Shown in pieces: positions 45,845 to 56,500 of a DNA stretch of 64,000 nt. The first letter of the stretch is position 1, and the number at the start of each line of letters is the position of its first letter. Position numbers and translations under genes: made by a program. The notes beneath the pieces were generated by a model that saw nothing but the letters and a program-made list of their open reading frames with translations, was not told where the DNA came from and ran no database searches. Origin of the DNA: Tethya wilhelma (taxonomy: Eukaryota; Porifera; Demospongiae; Tethyida; Tethyidae); NCBI GenBank assembly GCA_964030475.1, contig CAXIPT010000004.1:3739598-3803597 (forward strand), in the 5' to 3' direction.

Positions 45845-48031
45845 ACTTACCACTATGACACTGACAATATACAGGCTAGTGAGCTAAATGACCTAGTGAG
45901 CAAGGCCTTCAAGGCCAACTATGCCAAGATGAGTTTGAAGAGAGATGCCAAGAAAGGGAAGAAAACACCCTGGAGTATCCATAGCAACCAGCAGTCAAGT
46001 GATAGCCACTTGTCACCACAGAGTTCAAAGGTTAGAAGAGACAGTGATTGCATGGTGGCAGTTGCTGCTTATTCTATGATTTACATGTATATATAGCTAG
46101 GCTTAACCTCTTGTAAAAAATATTTTATCAATACAAGAGTCAACATAATCAAAGGCAATAATATTATACCGACACATAGAAGGCCTGAGTAGAGCAACAC
46201 ACACTCACACACAGAGGTTCTTGGAAAGTTAAAAATCGATTGTGTACTGTATTGAGTACATACATTTGCTGTGTTAATGTTGATTACATGTATATGTACA
46301 TACATGTATTCTTGTAGGGCAGCAGTAGAAGTCCCATTGCCAGTCCCTCATCTCACCATCGGCCCACTGAGAACCACACCCCTTCTGCACCTCTGCTACC
46401 ATCACAGCCCTCACGCTCTCCACAAGTAGCACATGCTCCTCCTTTACAGCCGTCACACCACTCTCCACACCCTCCCACCTCACAGCCATCACACCATCAC
46501 TCCTCACACCCTCCCACCTCACAGCCGTCACTGAGCCAGCTCCTAGACGAAGCCAGTACCTTGGAGGGTGAAGTAGCCAAGCTCCAGTCTCGCAACAGAG
46601 AGATAGAGGGACAGATGATAGAACTGGCGGCCATTGAAGATGCAGTGCTGCAGCTGACAACACAGTTGTCTTCAAACCAGAAGAAACTTGACGAAAAGAA
46701 ACGAAGATTGCTTCAAATACAACAGCTAATCGATGCTTCATTAGGCACTCCAAGCACAGGGGCGTCCTCTTCACATAATCTGCAACCACCGGCTGGTCCG
46801 AGTGGTGTGATGCCTTATGCTGGATCCCCTGCAGGGTTCTCTGGTGCTGGAGCAAGAAGGAGTGATGACCACTTACCAGATTTTACAGCCCTTTCACTGG
46901 AAGATGCCGATTGGTTTCAAGAAGGCTTGCCACGGTTAGTCAATGTTCACCAGCCAGTGTGTAGATCTCTTGTCATTCAGTTTGAAGCAATGGTTAGTTA
47001 ATGTGTTTGTACAGTACTTGAAGATTTCTCCAAACAATTAGCCAAACCTTTTCATAAAATTCACCTATACAATGCCCCTATTTCTTTGATGGCTGTGGCA
47101 TTTGAATCATTACAATGCTCATGCAAACAGATAAAGAAGCTGTATGTATACAAGTGTGTGTGTGCCCATCTAAACAACCAACCTTTCTATTCTGTGATAG
47201 CTACATCTCGCAAACATTGATAACTAACCTTATTGATCTCTCCCTTCCAGTGAACTTGCCATGGAGATTCTCTCCCACCAACCTGAAGGAGCCTTCATCG
47301 TTAGAAACAGCTCCAGTAATCCTGGTTGCTACGCTCTCTCACTCAAGACACAACACGGAAAGATTATGCATTACCTCATCATGAAGGACGCAAGTGGTGT
47401 TAGATTGCAGGGCTCTAGCACTCCATTCCCGACCCTGATTGAGCTCATCAACCACTACAGTGTTGTATGGTGAGTCACTACACACATATACCTCTGCATA
47501 ATATTATAGATGAAGGCCTCAAAAAAGAGGATACAATGAATCAGATGTTCATTTTGAGATTCTGCTGGTATTGTTACTATCATCTCTATGTGTTCAATGG
47601 TAGTACTGATGGATGTTGTTTACTTTATGACATTTACAAGCTTGCATGTTGTAATGAAGTCTCTTGTATTAGCCATGCATGACAAAACACAGGGATTTAA
47701 TTAGAATCTGTCTTTCTTGCTATAACTTGGCAGTATATCAAACAATTTACAGTATAGTGTCATTAAATTCACTCAGATTCTGAAAGTTATAAACTCAAGT
47801 GAAGGTTTAGTTATAGTCTTTGGTATAACTATTGTAAGAGTTAATGTCATTAATAACTTTTTTTTCTTTCTTTGTAGTGATGGAAATCTGCCGTGTACTT
47901 TGAATCTGAGTAGTACAAACCCCGCTTTTTTGGAAGGTGATAAAAGGGGTGTGGCTTCTAGTTCCCATGGCATTGATAGTGATGAAGATGATGAATATCT
48001 TGGGATCTCTCAATATCATTTCATTAACTGA
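38949..48031 (+). CDS. PTB - coiled-coil - SH2 adaptor protein
   Basis: Exons: 38949-39104, 40414-40499, 40816-40893, 41238-41384, 45875-46030, 46318-46934, 47251-47469 and 47878-48031 (stop). A Lys/Glu/Arg helix opens the protein. A PTB/PID fold follows (DIGKAVKHQLSRVNVK, VVLLVNMEGVKVLS, HALKRILFCTVDTKKC, YSHVFVTS, LNDLVSKAFKANY). Then come a His/Pro/Ser-rich linker, a coiled coil (LEGEVAKLQSRNREIEGQ to about IQQLID), a Gly/Pro/Ser linker, and an SH2 domain (WFQEGLPR, GAFIVRNSSS with the phosphotyrosine-binding Arg, LIELINHYSVV, LPCTL). The end is acidic with EYLGISQY, a possible phosphotyrosine site. PTB-then-SH2 order recalls SHC and SH2D5, but the SH2 ending LPCTL is closer to tensins. 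Phase requires one more short exon between exons 1 and 2 that I could not place. Two LRAT-like genes are nested in the 41,385-45,874 intron. Confidence 0.85.
39817..39837. repeat. (GT)n microsatellite in adaptor intron
   Basis: Short GT run. A matching (CA)n run at 40,376-40,406 abuts the acceptor of the 40,414 exon, and another at 41,175-41,233 abuts the 41,238 acceptor. Confidence 0.9.
41175..41233. repeat. (CA)n microsatellite directly before an acceptor
   Basis: CA dinucleotides with one TACA interruption run to within about 5 bp of the acceptor ACTCTAG at 41,231-41,237, taking the place of the polypyrimidine tract. Confidence 0.9.
41897..42370 (-). CDS. LRAT/H-rev107-type acyltransferase or phospholipase, nested gene
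   Basis: An intronless 157-aa protein from ATG at 42,370. Residues 15-40 read LKPGDHIVV...NYFHHMLVEYVEP, containing the His of the LRAT/NlpC-P60 fold. NCEHFV at 116-121 holds the catalytic Cys117. Residues about 141-156 (TAAVLIAIGIWALLKI) form a C-terminal membrane anchor, as in the vertebrate HRASLS/PLAAT enzymes, which use a Cys-His pair to deacylate phospholipids and N-acylate phosphatidylethanolamine. Length matches PLAAT proteins (about 160 aa). Activity is inferred from the motifs. The gene lies antisense within an intron of the PTB/SH2 adaptor. A damaged paralog lies 1.7 kb away at 43,626-44,054, and their flanks are also similar, so they arose by local tandem duplication. Confidence 0.88.
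   Translation of the reverse strand: MEAVMFERKITALSELKPGDHIVVPRQKHKHNYFHHMLVEYVEPAILINWQTGQVKDAGVTVIHNDRDKGVVREFADYLDPANITVLDYECKYPPYEAIQRAQNLFGRPYSLVGYNCEHFVTEVKTGVAKSMQVTNRMNTMTAAVLIAIGIWALLKI
42660..42913 (+). pseudogene. Duplicated intron end and pseudo-exon of the adaptor
   Basis: ACGGACAATATACAG followed by GCCAGTGAGCTAAATGACCT repeats the acceptor and start of the true exon at 45,875 (ACACTGACAATATACAG, GCTAGTGAGCTAAATGACCT). The copy reads ASELNDLLY and then hits a TGA. Upstream, both copies share GCATGGTCGAGTG, CTACTCTATTGTCACCTCCA and a (CA)n run. If spliced in, it would end the adaptor before its SH2 domain. Confidence 0.75.
43626..44054 (-). pseudogene. LRAT-type paralog lacking the catalytic Cys
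   Basis: Aligns along its length with the 41,897-42,370 protein (QAVVHERKITTLRELTLGDH, NYFEHMLV, VRVIHNN, ITVVDYE). ATG at 44,054 gives 142 aa. The His of YFEHML is kept, but NCEHFV has become NSEQFV, so the catalytic Cys is Ser and the next His is Gln. The C-terminal anchor is still visible in another frame (AAVPIGAGIWVLLK), which means a deletion and frameshift removed it from the reading frame, leaving the end QPYPLVPVYGCY. Most likely it is a pseudogene. A catalytically dead protein with a regulatory role is possible if it is expressed. Confidence 0.8.
44578..44649. other. Short unique stretch before R2 copy
   Basis: Contains a C9 run (44,628-44,636). Nothing else was seen. Confidence 0.3.
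44650..44945 (+). repeat. R2 dispersed repeat, partial copy in adaptor intron
   Basis: Starts AGGAATGGCACAGATGGTCC, includes AAAATATGCCAAACCTCCAA, and ends TGTGCATTATTTGGAA. It skips the middle third present in the 7.1 and 10.1 kb copies. Confidence 0.75.
44947..45150. mobile_element. Family-M MITE (GTCAAATTT type) in adaptor intron
   Basis: Ends TACCGTACAGCCGGAAATAT / ATATTTCTGGCTATACGGTA. The interior has ATTTGACGGT and CGTCAAATTTAAATCCGCCA, shared with the copies at 52,444 and 59,904. Confidence 0.85.
45483..45570 (+). mobile_element. Single arm of the 4,911-type foldback element
   Basis: GAGAACAAACAAGAAAAG... followed by ATGACTAAATCGTGAAAAGA and AAGCAAACGAGATGGAATG resembles the other arms. 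Confidence 0.45.
45714..45842. repeat. (CA)n microsatellite with an N
   Basis: Almost pure CA with one CG and one N at 45,770. It ends about 28 bp before the exon acceptor at 45,874. The N means the true length is uncertain. The long His-Thr and Val-Cys ORFs here are artefacts of the repeat. Confidence 0.95.
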
Positions 48032-49249
48032 TTTCACAATACAAACATCTATTGTATAGTGTGTTGTTAGTATTATTATCAATGTTGCTTATTATTAAAA
48101 CAGTAAGCAATTGTATTATAAATATTTTTATCCTCCTCACACTTGTGACCCATTGCACAGCTAAAAGAGATGCTTATCATTATTTAATATAATATATATA
48201 ATAATGTATTAAAATTTGACAACACAATTTTAGACTATTATTATAATAATATATGTATATTAGAAAACCCTACTTTTCCTAGTTTGCTTGCATGTGTTTA
48301 TATTTTGATGACTATTACTCGCGATTATTTTTATCCTCACATATATTTGACATAATGTGAATTATCTGCCTTGCGTGTGCTGAGATTTATCCAAGTAAAA
48401 TTTACCAATACAACCAAAGTAATAGCTATTATTAACTACTACTTGTTTCTAAAAATATCTGTTTACGTGAACTAGTTGTTGCCTTTTGGAGCAATCCCCA
48501 AAAATATCAAACATTATTACCCACAAAAATTTGTAACACTATAAGCTTAAGGTAACCACTAATTAAACAGCTGCACTCATTCATGCATGTGGCTAATATA
48601 AACTGCAGTGGGAATCACTCCAGGTCTACATTGAAACCTTGTAAGTTGTACAATAATAAGACTAGAGTCACCTTTGTGGAATTTTAATCATTCAATTTAG
48701 TACCTAAAGGCTGATGCTGACTATAAATTGAAAGAAAAACCATGCACATACACATGCATCATTACTTTATTATACAGTCAGCACTAGCACTGTATCCATT
48801 ATGCTTGCTGACTGTAAGTAATAGGAAGTGCTGACTGTATAATAAGCAATGGAAGTCAAAGACTTCCTATTAGCAAACTTTAGTTCTGACCTTACAACTG
48901 CTATATGTTTAATATCACAGTCCAAAGTTATATGTTCTAAGGCTAAACCGACTCACTAGTGGACAGGAGATTTATAGGAATAATGCTGAATGTGTATGAT
49001 ATCACATAAACACTAAAACAGAGCGGAAGACATGTTGACAATAATTATATACGACGTCGTACTAGATCGCCACGCCCACATGTACACAACCGAACTGCAT
49101 GCGCGATCTGCATAAAAGAGCTAACGAGACTGCTCACGCAATCGAACGATTTTCGAATTTTGCATTCAGCTCGAAAGACTCACGTAGTCCCCCTCATCAT
49201 CCGACAGCATCCAAGATTCATACAACTAATTGCCTCTTAAGCAAGTAAA
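48032..49249. other. Intergenic between adaptor and SDR gene
   Basis: Holds the adaptor 3' UTR (TATTATTAAAACAG near 48,090) and a 79-bp hairpin: TTATTATACAGTCAGCAC at 48,767-48,784 is exactly inverted at 48,828-48,845, with TA at the ends, so it may be a tiny MITE. A stretch at 48,218-48,300 resembles 51,750-51,840 downstream of the SDR gene (CACAATTTTAG...AACCCTACT...CAGTTTGCTT). Confidence 0.5.
49080..49115 (+). promoter_or_regulatory. Possible core promoter of the SDR gene
   Basis: CATGCGCGATCTGCATAAAAGAG (about 49,098-49,120) combines an NRF1-like ATGCGCG with a TATA-like ATAAAAG, 135-140 bp before the ATG. Assignment is by position only. Confidence 0.35.
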
Positions 49250-51600
49250 ATGGCAGAGAACACTGTTGAGGTTGATATTCAACGCCACGAGAAGCAAGAG
49301 GAGACACCAGTAGCAACGACAAAGCCTATAAATGAAGAGGAAAGGCCTGATGATGGTGTGATCAAAGTGCTGGTAACAGGAGCCTCGGGTTATATTGCAC
49401 AGCATCTTATTCAGCAGCTGTTGAAGCAGGGTAGGTATCATGTGCGAGGAACTGTAAGGAACGTGAAGAAAGAAGAGAAGGTAAGGGTATACTAGATAAT
49501 GGTCACAGTACGCTATTCGTAGTCAGGTTGTATCTAGCCTCGTTCCCAGGCCCAAAAAAGGGTGCTGGGCTGGCGGCTGGGAACGAGGCTAGGTCGTGTT
49601 TTTTTTTTGTTTTGTTTTTTTTTTGGAATTTTAGAACACTGAAAGGAAACATAACAATATTCATAGAACAAGTGAAGCACAATCAATAACTGGAATGATA
49701 TGTCATCTTTGTGACAGATGAATATAAGGGTTGTATGCTGATTGCTGGTGCATATTAGCTGCTCGATCATCTGGTTAAGTATACTCTAAGGCTTGATTGT
49801 AGAATATTGGCTGCATGTTTGTATAATCCTTGGGCCATGACTGTAACTGAGTATAGCTGAACTTTTCAGCTGAACCCTTCAACTGTGCATGTAGCTACAT
49901 GAACATTTCCCTAGTGTCTTTTACAAAAGACCACACAGCAATTGATACAACTGAAGTGTTTGGAGGGTATTTGGCTCCATCTGCATGCTTTGCTTTTGAA
50001 ACAAATCTTTGTAAACTGCAGTTGCACACGTACAGCAGAGCAAAATGGTTGGATACGTGTACCTTCACTGTCACCGTGCTTATTTTTATGCAATAACCAT
50101 TGTTTAAAGGTTCTATGTGCCCATGCAATATGTGCTATGATTCGGAATTATACAGCCTTTACGGATTACTTTTTGATCTCTTCCTTATTTTATACTGTGG
50201 AACGAATTGAGTGAGACAGTGAGTCTGATATAGCAATAATAATAACTCTTTTTCCTTTGTCTAGTGGTAGTTTCTATATGCTTGGCAGGCCCGGTGTTTT
50301 GAATGCACAGCGGTGGCTATAAATACAGAAGCCTTGTATATGTATTTTTCACGCATTTTTAGAACACATCTGGTCACTATGGTGATATAGCACTGCATCT
50401 ATGAAGCCAGGTTGGTAACAAGTATAGCCAGCTAGAAACATCAGTCGTCTTGTGCAAATCAAAACCCAGAGAATGGTCTTAATAGTGCATACTATATAGC
50501 TTGCAAACTTTTTACAGAACTGCCCATGCATGGCATTGATTCCTATAGACTGAGGCTGCATGCATGAAATTTATACTAGATACGCTTACATGTGCTATAA
50601 TGTGTCACAATAATTCTTGTAGGTAAAACCGTTGCTGGAGTTGGTACCTAATGCCAAATATCCGTTGGATTTGGTTGAAGCTGATCTCCAAGATGCCCAG
50701 TCCTGGGCCAGGGCTGTCAAGGACTGCACCTATGTGTATCACCTTGCCTCGCCATTTCCCCTTGAGATTCCGAAGGATGAACAGCTGCTGATCCGTCCAG
50801 CAGTTGATGGGACATTGAATGTTCTCAAAGCATGTGCTGATGCTGGTACAGTGAAAAGGGTGGTTTTAACAAGTTCCATTGCTGCCATCTCTAGTGGACT
50901 TGCTGGTAACCCTGGAAAGGCCCTGGACTACATCTACACTGATAAAGATTGGTCTGATGAAGCTACTTGTCCTCCTTATGAGAAGAGCAAACTGAAAGCT
51001 GAACAGGCTGCATGGGAATTTGTGAAAAATCTGAGCGATGAAAAGACGTTTGAGCTTGTTACCATAAACCCCTCTTTTGTTCAAGGCCCTCTCCTCACCA
51101 AACTGGGTGGTGCTACGTCTCGTGAGATAAGTGAGATGTTTTTGTCTGCTTCTATTCCTATGATCCCCAATGTCTCAATGCCTACGGTGGATGTCCGGGA
51201 TGTAGCTGCTGCCCACATTTCTGCCATGGAGAAACCTGAAGCTACTGGGAAACGCTACATCCTTCACTCTGAAACACTTCATATGAGAGATGTTGCTCGA
51301 ATCATTTCTGAAGAATTTCGCCCACAAGGCTACAAGCCTCCCTCCAAGGATATGCCCAATGCTGTACTGTGGGGTATTAAGTTTTTCAATGCTGGAGCCA
51401 AACAGATGTACCAAGTTCGAGGGAGACGCAACTTGTACAACAACAAGCCTCTGATTGAGGAGCTTGGAATCAAACCCATTTCAGCAAAAGAATCAATTAT
51501 TGAAACCTGCTATAGCATTGTTGATTTTGACTTTGTCAAGAAAACACCAGGGTATCTTGGACACCCCTCCACTCGTTCAGCATCAGTGACCCCTGCATGA
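49250..51600 (+). CDS. Extended SDR, dihydroflavonol-4-reductase-like NAD(P)-dependent oxidoreductase
   Basis: Two exons: 49250-49480 (77 codons) and 50623-51600 (stop TGA), 402 aa, joined in phase 0 with GT-AG borders. An acidic N-terminal tail of about 37 residues precedes the Rossmann motif VTGASGYIAQ (residues 42-51, TGxxGxxx). VEADL and YHLASPF line the cofactor pocket. TSS (160-162) and YEKSK (Tyr196, Lys200) give the Ser-Tyr-Lys catalytic set. INPSFVQGP and VDVRDVAAAH are typical of the DFR/flavonoid-reductase branch of extended SDRs. It should reduce a carbonyl with NADPH in the cytosol. The substrate is unknown, and animals lack the flavonoid pathway, so the plant name is only a family label. 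The intron contains a 59-bp foldback at 49,534-49,592. The 3' end converges with the Calx-beta gene. Confidence 0.93.
49534..49592. mobile_element. 59-bp foldback in SDR intron (GCCTCGTTCCCAG family)
   Basis: CTAGCCTCGTTCCCAG is exactly inverted as CTGGGAACGAGGCTAG around a 27-bp loop. The same terminus ends the 61,221-61,842 element and appears singly at 43,265-43,290 and, in degenerate form, at 54,235-54,300 and 54,570-54,720. Confidence 0.75.
49620..50622. other. SDR intron, remainder
   Basis: Unique AT-rich intron sequence. Overlapping ORFs on both strands at 49,895-50,214 are not supported as exons. Confidence 0.4.
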
Positions 51601-51960
51601 GCAACCTCCAGCTGCATATATTATATTAATACATGATGAACCATCACACAACCGTGCAGGATATAAAATTTTGTTCTATTAATCAATTAACAAAAACTTA
51701 ATACTCTGCACAGAACTAATAATATTATTGTTTAGTTTTATTCAGCACAATTTTAGGCTATTATAGATTGTTCATAATAATAATTTTTATCATGTATGAG
51801 TAAACCCTACTGCTCCCAGTTTGCTTTGCACGTGTATAACAATAAGTCAGTGCTAAAACATTCAGGGCCTATACAATAATATTATACACACACACACAAA
51901 CTGTTGCACCTTGTTTACAGTTAATTCACAAGCTATCTTTATATATACGACTGTACATGT
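51601..51960. terminator. Convergent 3' ends of the SDR and Calx-beta genes
   Basis: Only 360 bp separate the two stop codons. A minus-strand AATAAA (plus-strand TTTATT at about 51,729) could be the Calx-beta polyadenylation signal. ATAAAA near 51,664 could serve the SDR gene. The 3' UTRs probably come very close or overlap. Confidence 0.4.
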
Positions 51961-53154
51961 TTAGTCTTCAATTATTTCAAATTCAACACGACGTCCATAT
52001 TGCTGTGGTAAGCACCCTGGTAGCTGACCACCAAAAGCAGTGATGAAGACAACATGAGGTCCACTAGCTAGCCCTGTCACTGCAAGAGGAGAAGTACCTG
52101 CATGCATGCAACAAGATAAGACACTATCATTTATTTTGCAAAAAATAAAAAAAAAAATAATAATAATAATAATAATGAAGGAATCTATGTTATAAGACCA
52201 TAAGTGATCGAATTTTCATTGTAACTATGTAGGCTTACATGGATCAAGATCAATGTTGCCATCCAGTACGCACTCAAACTGGTCAACAGTAGTTCCACTA
52301 TCAGCCTCTGGTCCAGTGCCTTCCCATTCAATAGTAGCATTGCTTCCATTAACAGTCACTCCTTTGTTGATAAGATGAGCAGAACACTGGGTATTATCTG
52401 TAAGATTTACAGTGTATTGTTACTCAGATGAAGAAAGACACTTACAGTAAAGCCAGACTGGGATTTTAATTTGACAAATTGACGGTCAAAGTCCAAATCG
52501 TCAAATTTAAATTTATCAAAATTTTAATTCTACGGAGCAAACAGTCAAATTTTTTGACCATCAATATTTCCAGCTTTACAATACATCTTATTTAAACAAT
52601 CATCTTATACCTGATCTAAAGAGACGTGTGATTGTCTGCTCAGCTTGTCCACAGAATGGAGTCACTGCTATCATCAATGGTCTTGATGTTAGTCGCCGCG
52701 AGGCATCGAGTATGGACACACGGTTTGTATTAGAGCCTTCAGGTGGAGAGCCTAAAGATTAAAGCAGATTGAATTAAAACACAACTCAAGAATGATAATA
52801 TTATATGATTGGTATTGTAATGAATTTCAAGATTTAGATACTTACAGTCCCGAGCATCAACATCGGGTGTATCACACATCAGTTGAGCACATCCAGTCAG
52901 AATGTACTCCACCTCTAGAGTGGTACCATTAGAGTGAGGACTGTCACCAGAGAAACAAAATTCAACAGCTGCACGAATGGGAAGGGATAAATGCATGACA
53001 ATGCACATGAATGATATGACAACAAGAGTCAATCAGTGACTTGTATGCATGCATGTACGACATGTGAGTGTCAACTACTTCTAATTGCATTATCACTATA
53101 GTTTGATACTGGTTTTGGTCATGTGCACCTGCATGCTGAGACACACACACACAC

Positions 53155-53194
<40 letters not shown>

Positions 53195-53467
53195 CTCTGT
53201 TTTTATTCTGCTTTCACTTACCATCATCATCAGAAAGGAGTACGTTCATTGAAGGAATTGCAACCTCAACACGCTCACTGCTTGAGTCCAACAGGAGACT
53301 GAAGCTCTTACAAGGCTCAGAATTACTGTCATCTGTAATGGTGACTGTGAAACAATCCTCATCTTCAGATTGAGTGTCAAAGACAATGTCGAGAGATACA
53401 GCAGTGTAATCGAAATCACCTGAAAAGATCAAGACAACAAAATGAATGTGTATAAACACATACACTG

Positions 53468-53521
<54 letters not shown>

Positions 53522-56500
53522 TGCACAAGATTATACGTACCTATACTCGAAGCCGTTACATCGACAGTTTCAACAGAAGCAATCACTTGACGTTCAAACA
53601 GCCCATTGACAGTGATGGTGTACTTCACTTCACCCTCTCCTTCACACACACTCTCGGGCCCAGTCAACACAAGAGTCACTGCAGGCAAGACACAACACAG
53701 AGTTGGACATAATTATAATAATGATTCAAATACTACACACTCAGATGAACATAAACAAGTCGAACCTTGTTTACAGTATGACACATGTATCAGTATACTT
53801 TATAATTAAATTTTGGTGACACATCTGTGATGCAAAGTGTTGATGCAGAATCAGACAAAGGTTCTAAGTATACACGTTTAATACATTGCGTTGCTGCACT
53901 TTAGTGCACGAATACTTTTTTACATGATGCAACTCAATCAAGGCAACAGGAAATATTTTGAACTATCCTCAAAGTTTATATAGTTCTAACCTGAATCGTC
54001 GTCAATTATGGTCACAGGTGCTTCTCCAACAATATCGACTGCACCATCCATCGAGGACAGCTGTAATGATAGCATCTCATCATTCTCATAAATGAAGTCA
54101 TCGAGTGTTTCAAGAGTGGCACATCTTCTAGACATTGATGCACTGAGCTGAATGGATGCAGCAAGATCAATAAAATCTTGGCCACCACCTGCATGTAAGA
54201 ATGAAAAGCATATGAGATTTGTATGTATGTGATAGCAGCCTTGTTCCCAGGTTCCCACATACCTTACATGTAAGTAAGTGGAGAACCTTGAACAAGGCTA
54301 GCAGGATAGTATATTATTATTATGTACCTATTGCTTGATTCATGACAGAGTCCATTTGAAGTACAGCATTACGTTGAAGCATTCCACTCATTATCACAAC
54401 ACACACTTCAATAGAACTCCCTTCTGTGTCACTATAGCTTCCGAATTCAAAACCAACAGTGATCACTGCAAGCAAAGAAAGAAAATAGAAATAAAACGGC
54501 TAACCATGCAATCACAATATCAAATGAGATATATACAATACCCTCTCTAAGAAGTCAAAGATAGCCAAAGGGGAGCCTAGGAATGAGGCTAAAGGTCAAA
54601 GGACAACCTATGGATGAGGTTACAGATCAAAGGGGGAAGGGGGAGCCTATGGAATAGGGGAGATTGGAAACAAGGCTAAAATTAAGTCAGAGGTGAGCCT
54701 GGGGACGAGGCTGAAGGTTAGAGATACCTACACTGCTCAATGATGTTGGTTGTGCTTACTGTCTGCTGGATCTTGCAGTATGACAACATCGACGGATGAA
54801 GGATCACCTATAGTCACTGGCTGGTCAGCACCAGGCATTAGCCCCACTGAGAAAGACTCATCACCTTCTACAGTGTCATCGTTGACAATGGTGATATTAG
54901 CACACTCAACACCTCCTAAACCACTTCCAGATGAAAACAGAATTTGTTCATCTGTTGTAACAAAGTCTTCACCTAGAGTAAAATAACAATGATAAAATCT
55001 AGCAACTATGTATATATACAATTGCATGTGCTTCAATCAGTATAGAGAACTACAACAGATGCAGATAATTCATACAAACCAGCAACAGCATTTCCATCTT
55101 GAACCGTCTGGAGGGTGACAAAGACATCTCTTTCTAGACTTCCTGAAGAGATCTCAACACAAACTTGTCCAAATCCAGCAGTTTCTTCAGCAGTGAAAGC
55201 AAGCTCAGCAAAACTTACTTGTAATACTGCAATTACAGATTAAAGAATACAAAATGAAATTGAAAATAAGACTTTGTATAGTGAGCTCACCATCATTGTC
55301 CTCAATAATAACAGCTGCCTGTGAAAGAGGGCTGATGACAGCTGCTGAATCATTGGACTCAAGCATCACCAGAAACTGCTGGCTCAGTTCTACAACATCT
55401 TCGTCAATAATAGCTATGTCAACACATTGAGGTGTCCCTATAGCATCACCAGAGAGGAAAGTCACTGGAGAGATCTGGATTCCGACATAATCATTTCCAT
55501 CTGAAGGGAGAGCAAACCAAATCAAAATACTTCACAATTAGTGAATTTCCAATAAATTAAGGCTCACCAATAGCTGTGTTGTCAATAGTGGAGAGTACAA
55601 CTTCTAAGCTTCTCTGAAGTGTGCCATCACTCAGTTCAACACAAACACGAACAAAATCATCATTCTCTTCGCTAACTTCATACAAGGACTGTACAAAGCT
55701 GACATTGACAGCTATAGAGAAATAGCAAACAAATTCATGTACATAAATACATTTACATCTGCATTTAAATGTATACCTAATAAAGATGACCATCATACAC
55801 ACATGAAACATACATTGAATCACTTACTGTCTGCTGGATCTTGCAGTATGACAACCTCGATGGATGAAGGATCACCTATAGTCACTGGCTGGTCAGCACC
55901 AGGCATGAGCTCCACTGAGAAAAACTCATTATCTTCTACAATGTCATCGTTGACAGTGGTGACATTAGCACACTCAACACCTCCTACACCACTTCCAGAT
56001 GAAAACAGAACTGGCTCATCTGTCGCAGCTTCAAAGTCTTCACCTAAATGGATAACAGCTAATAAAGCATTGACAAAAATCTAGCATCTATATATACAAT
56101 TGCATGTTCTTCAGTCAGTAAAGCAAAATACAACAGATGCAGATTAATTCATACAAACCAGCAACAGCATTTCCATCTTGAGCTGTCTGGAGGGTGACAA
56201 ACACATCTCTCTCTAGACTTCCTGAAGAGATCTCAACACAAACTTGTCCAAATCCAGCAGTTTCTTCAGCAGTGAATGCAAGCTCGGCAAAACTTACTTC
56301 CAATACTATAAACAATAAGGACATAATTATTAAAGAACAAAGGCTGAAATTGAAAACAAGACTACGTATAGATGTAGTACATGTATATTACCATCATTGT
56401 CCTCAATAATAACAGCTGCCTGAGAAAGAGGGCTGATGACAGCTGCTGAATCATTGGACTCAAGCGTCACCAGAAACTGCTGGCTCAGTTCTACAACATC

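Noticed and set aside
45544..46096. Long ORFs of Cys-Val or His-Thr repeats around the CA tract
   Set aside because: Artefacts of a (CA)n microsatellite containing an N. Only the 45,875-46,030 part is a real exon.
46274..46855. 193-codon minus-strand ORF
   Set aside because: Antisense to the His/Pro/Ser-rich and coiled-coil exon of the PTB/SH2 adaptor, which has good splice sites and domain continuity.
55737..56084. Plus-strand Ser/Thr-rich ORFs (also at 54,750 and 57,098)
   Set aside because: Antisense shadows of three near-identical Calx-beta exons. They look mutually conserved only because those exons are recent copies.
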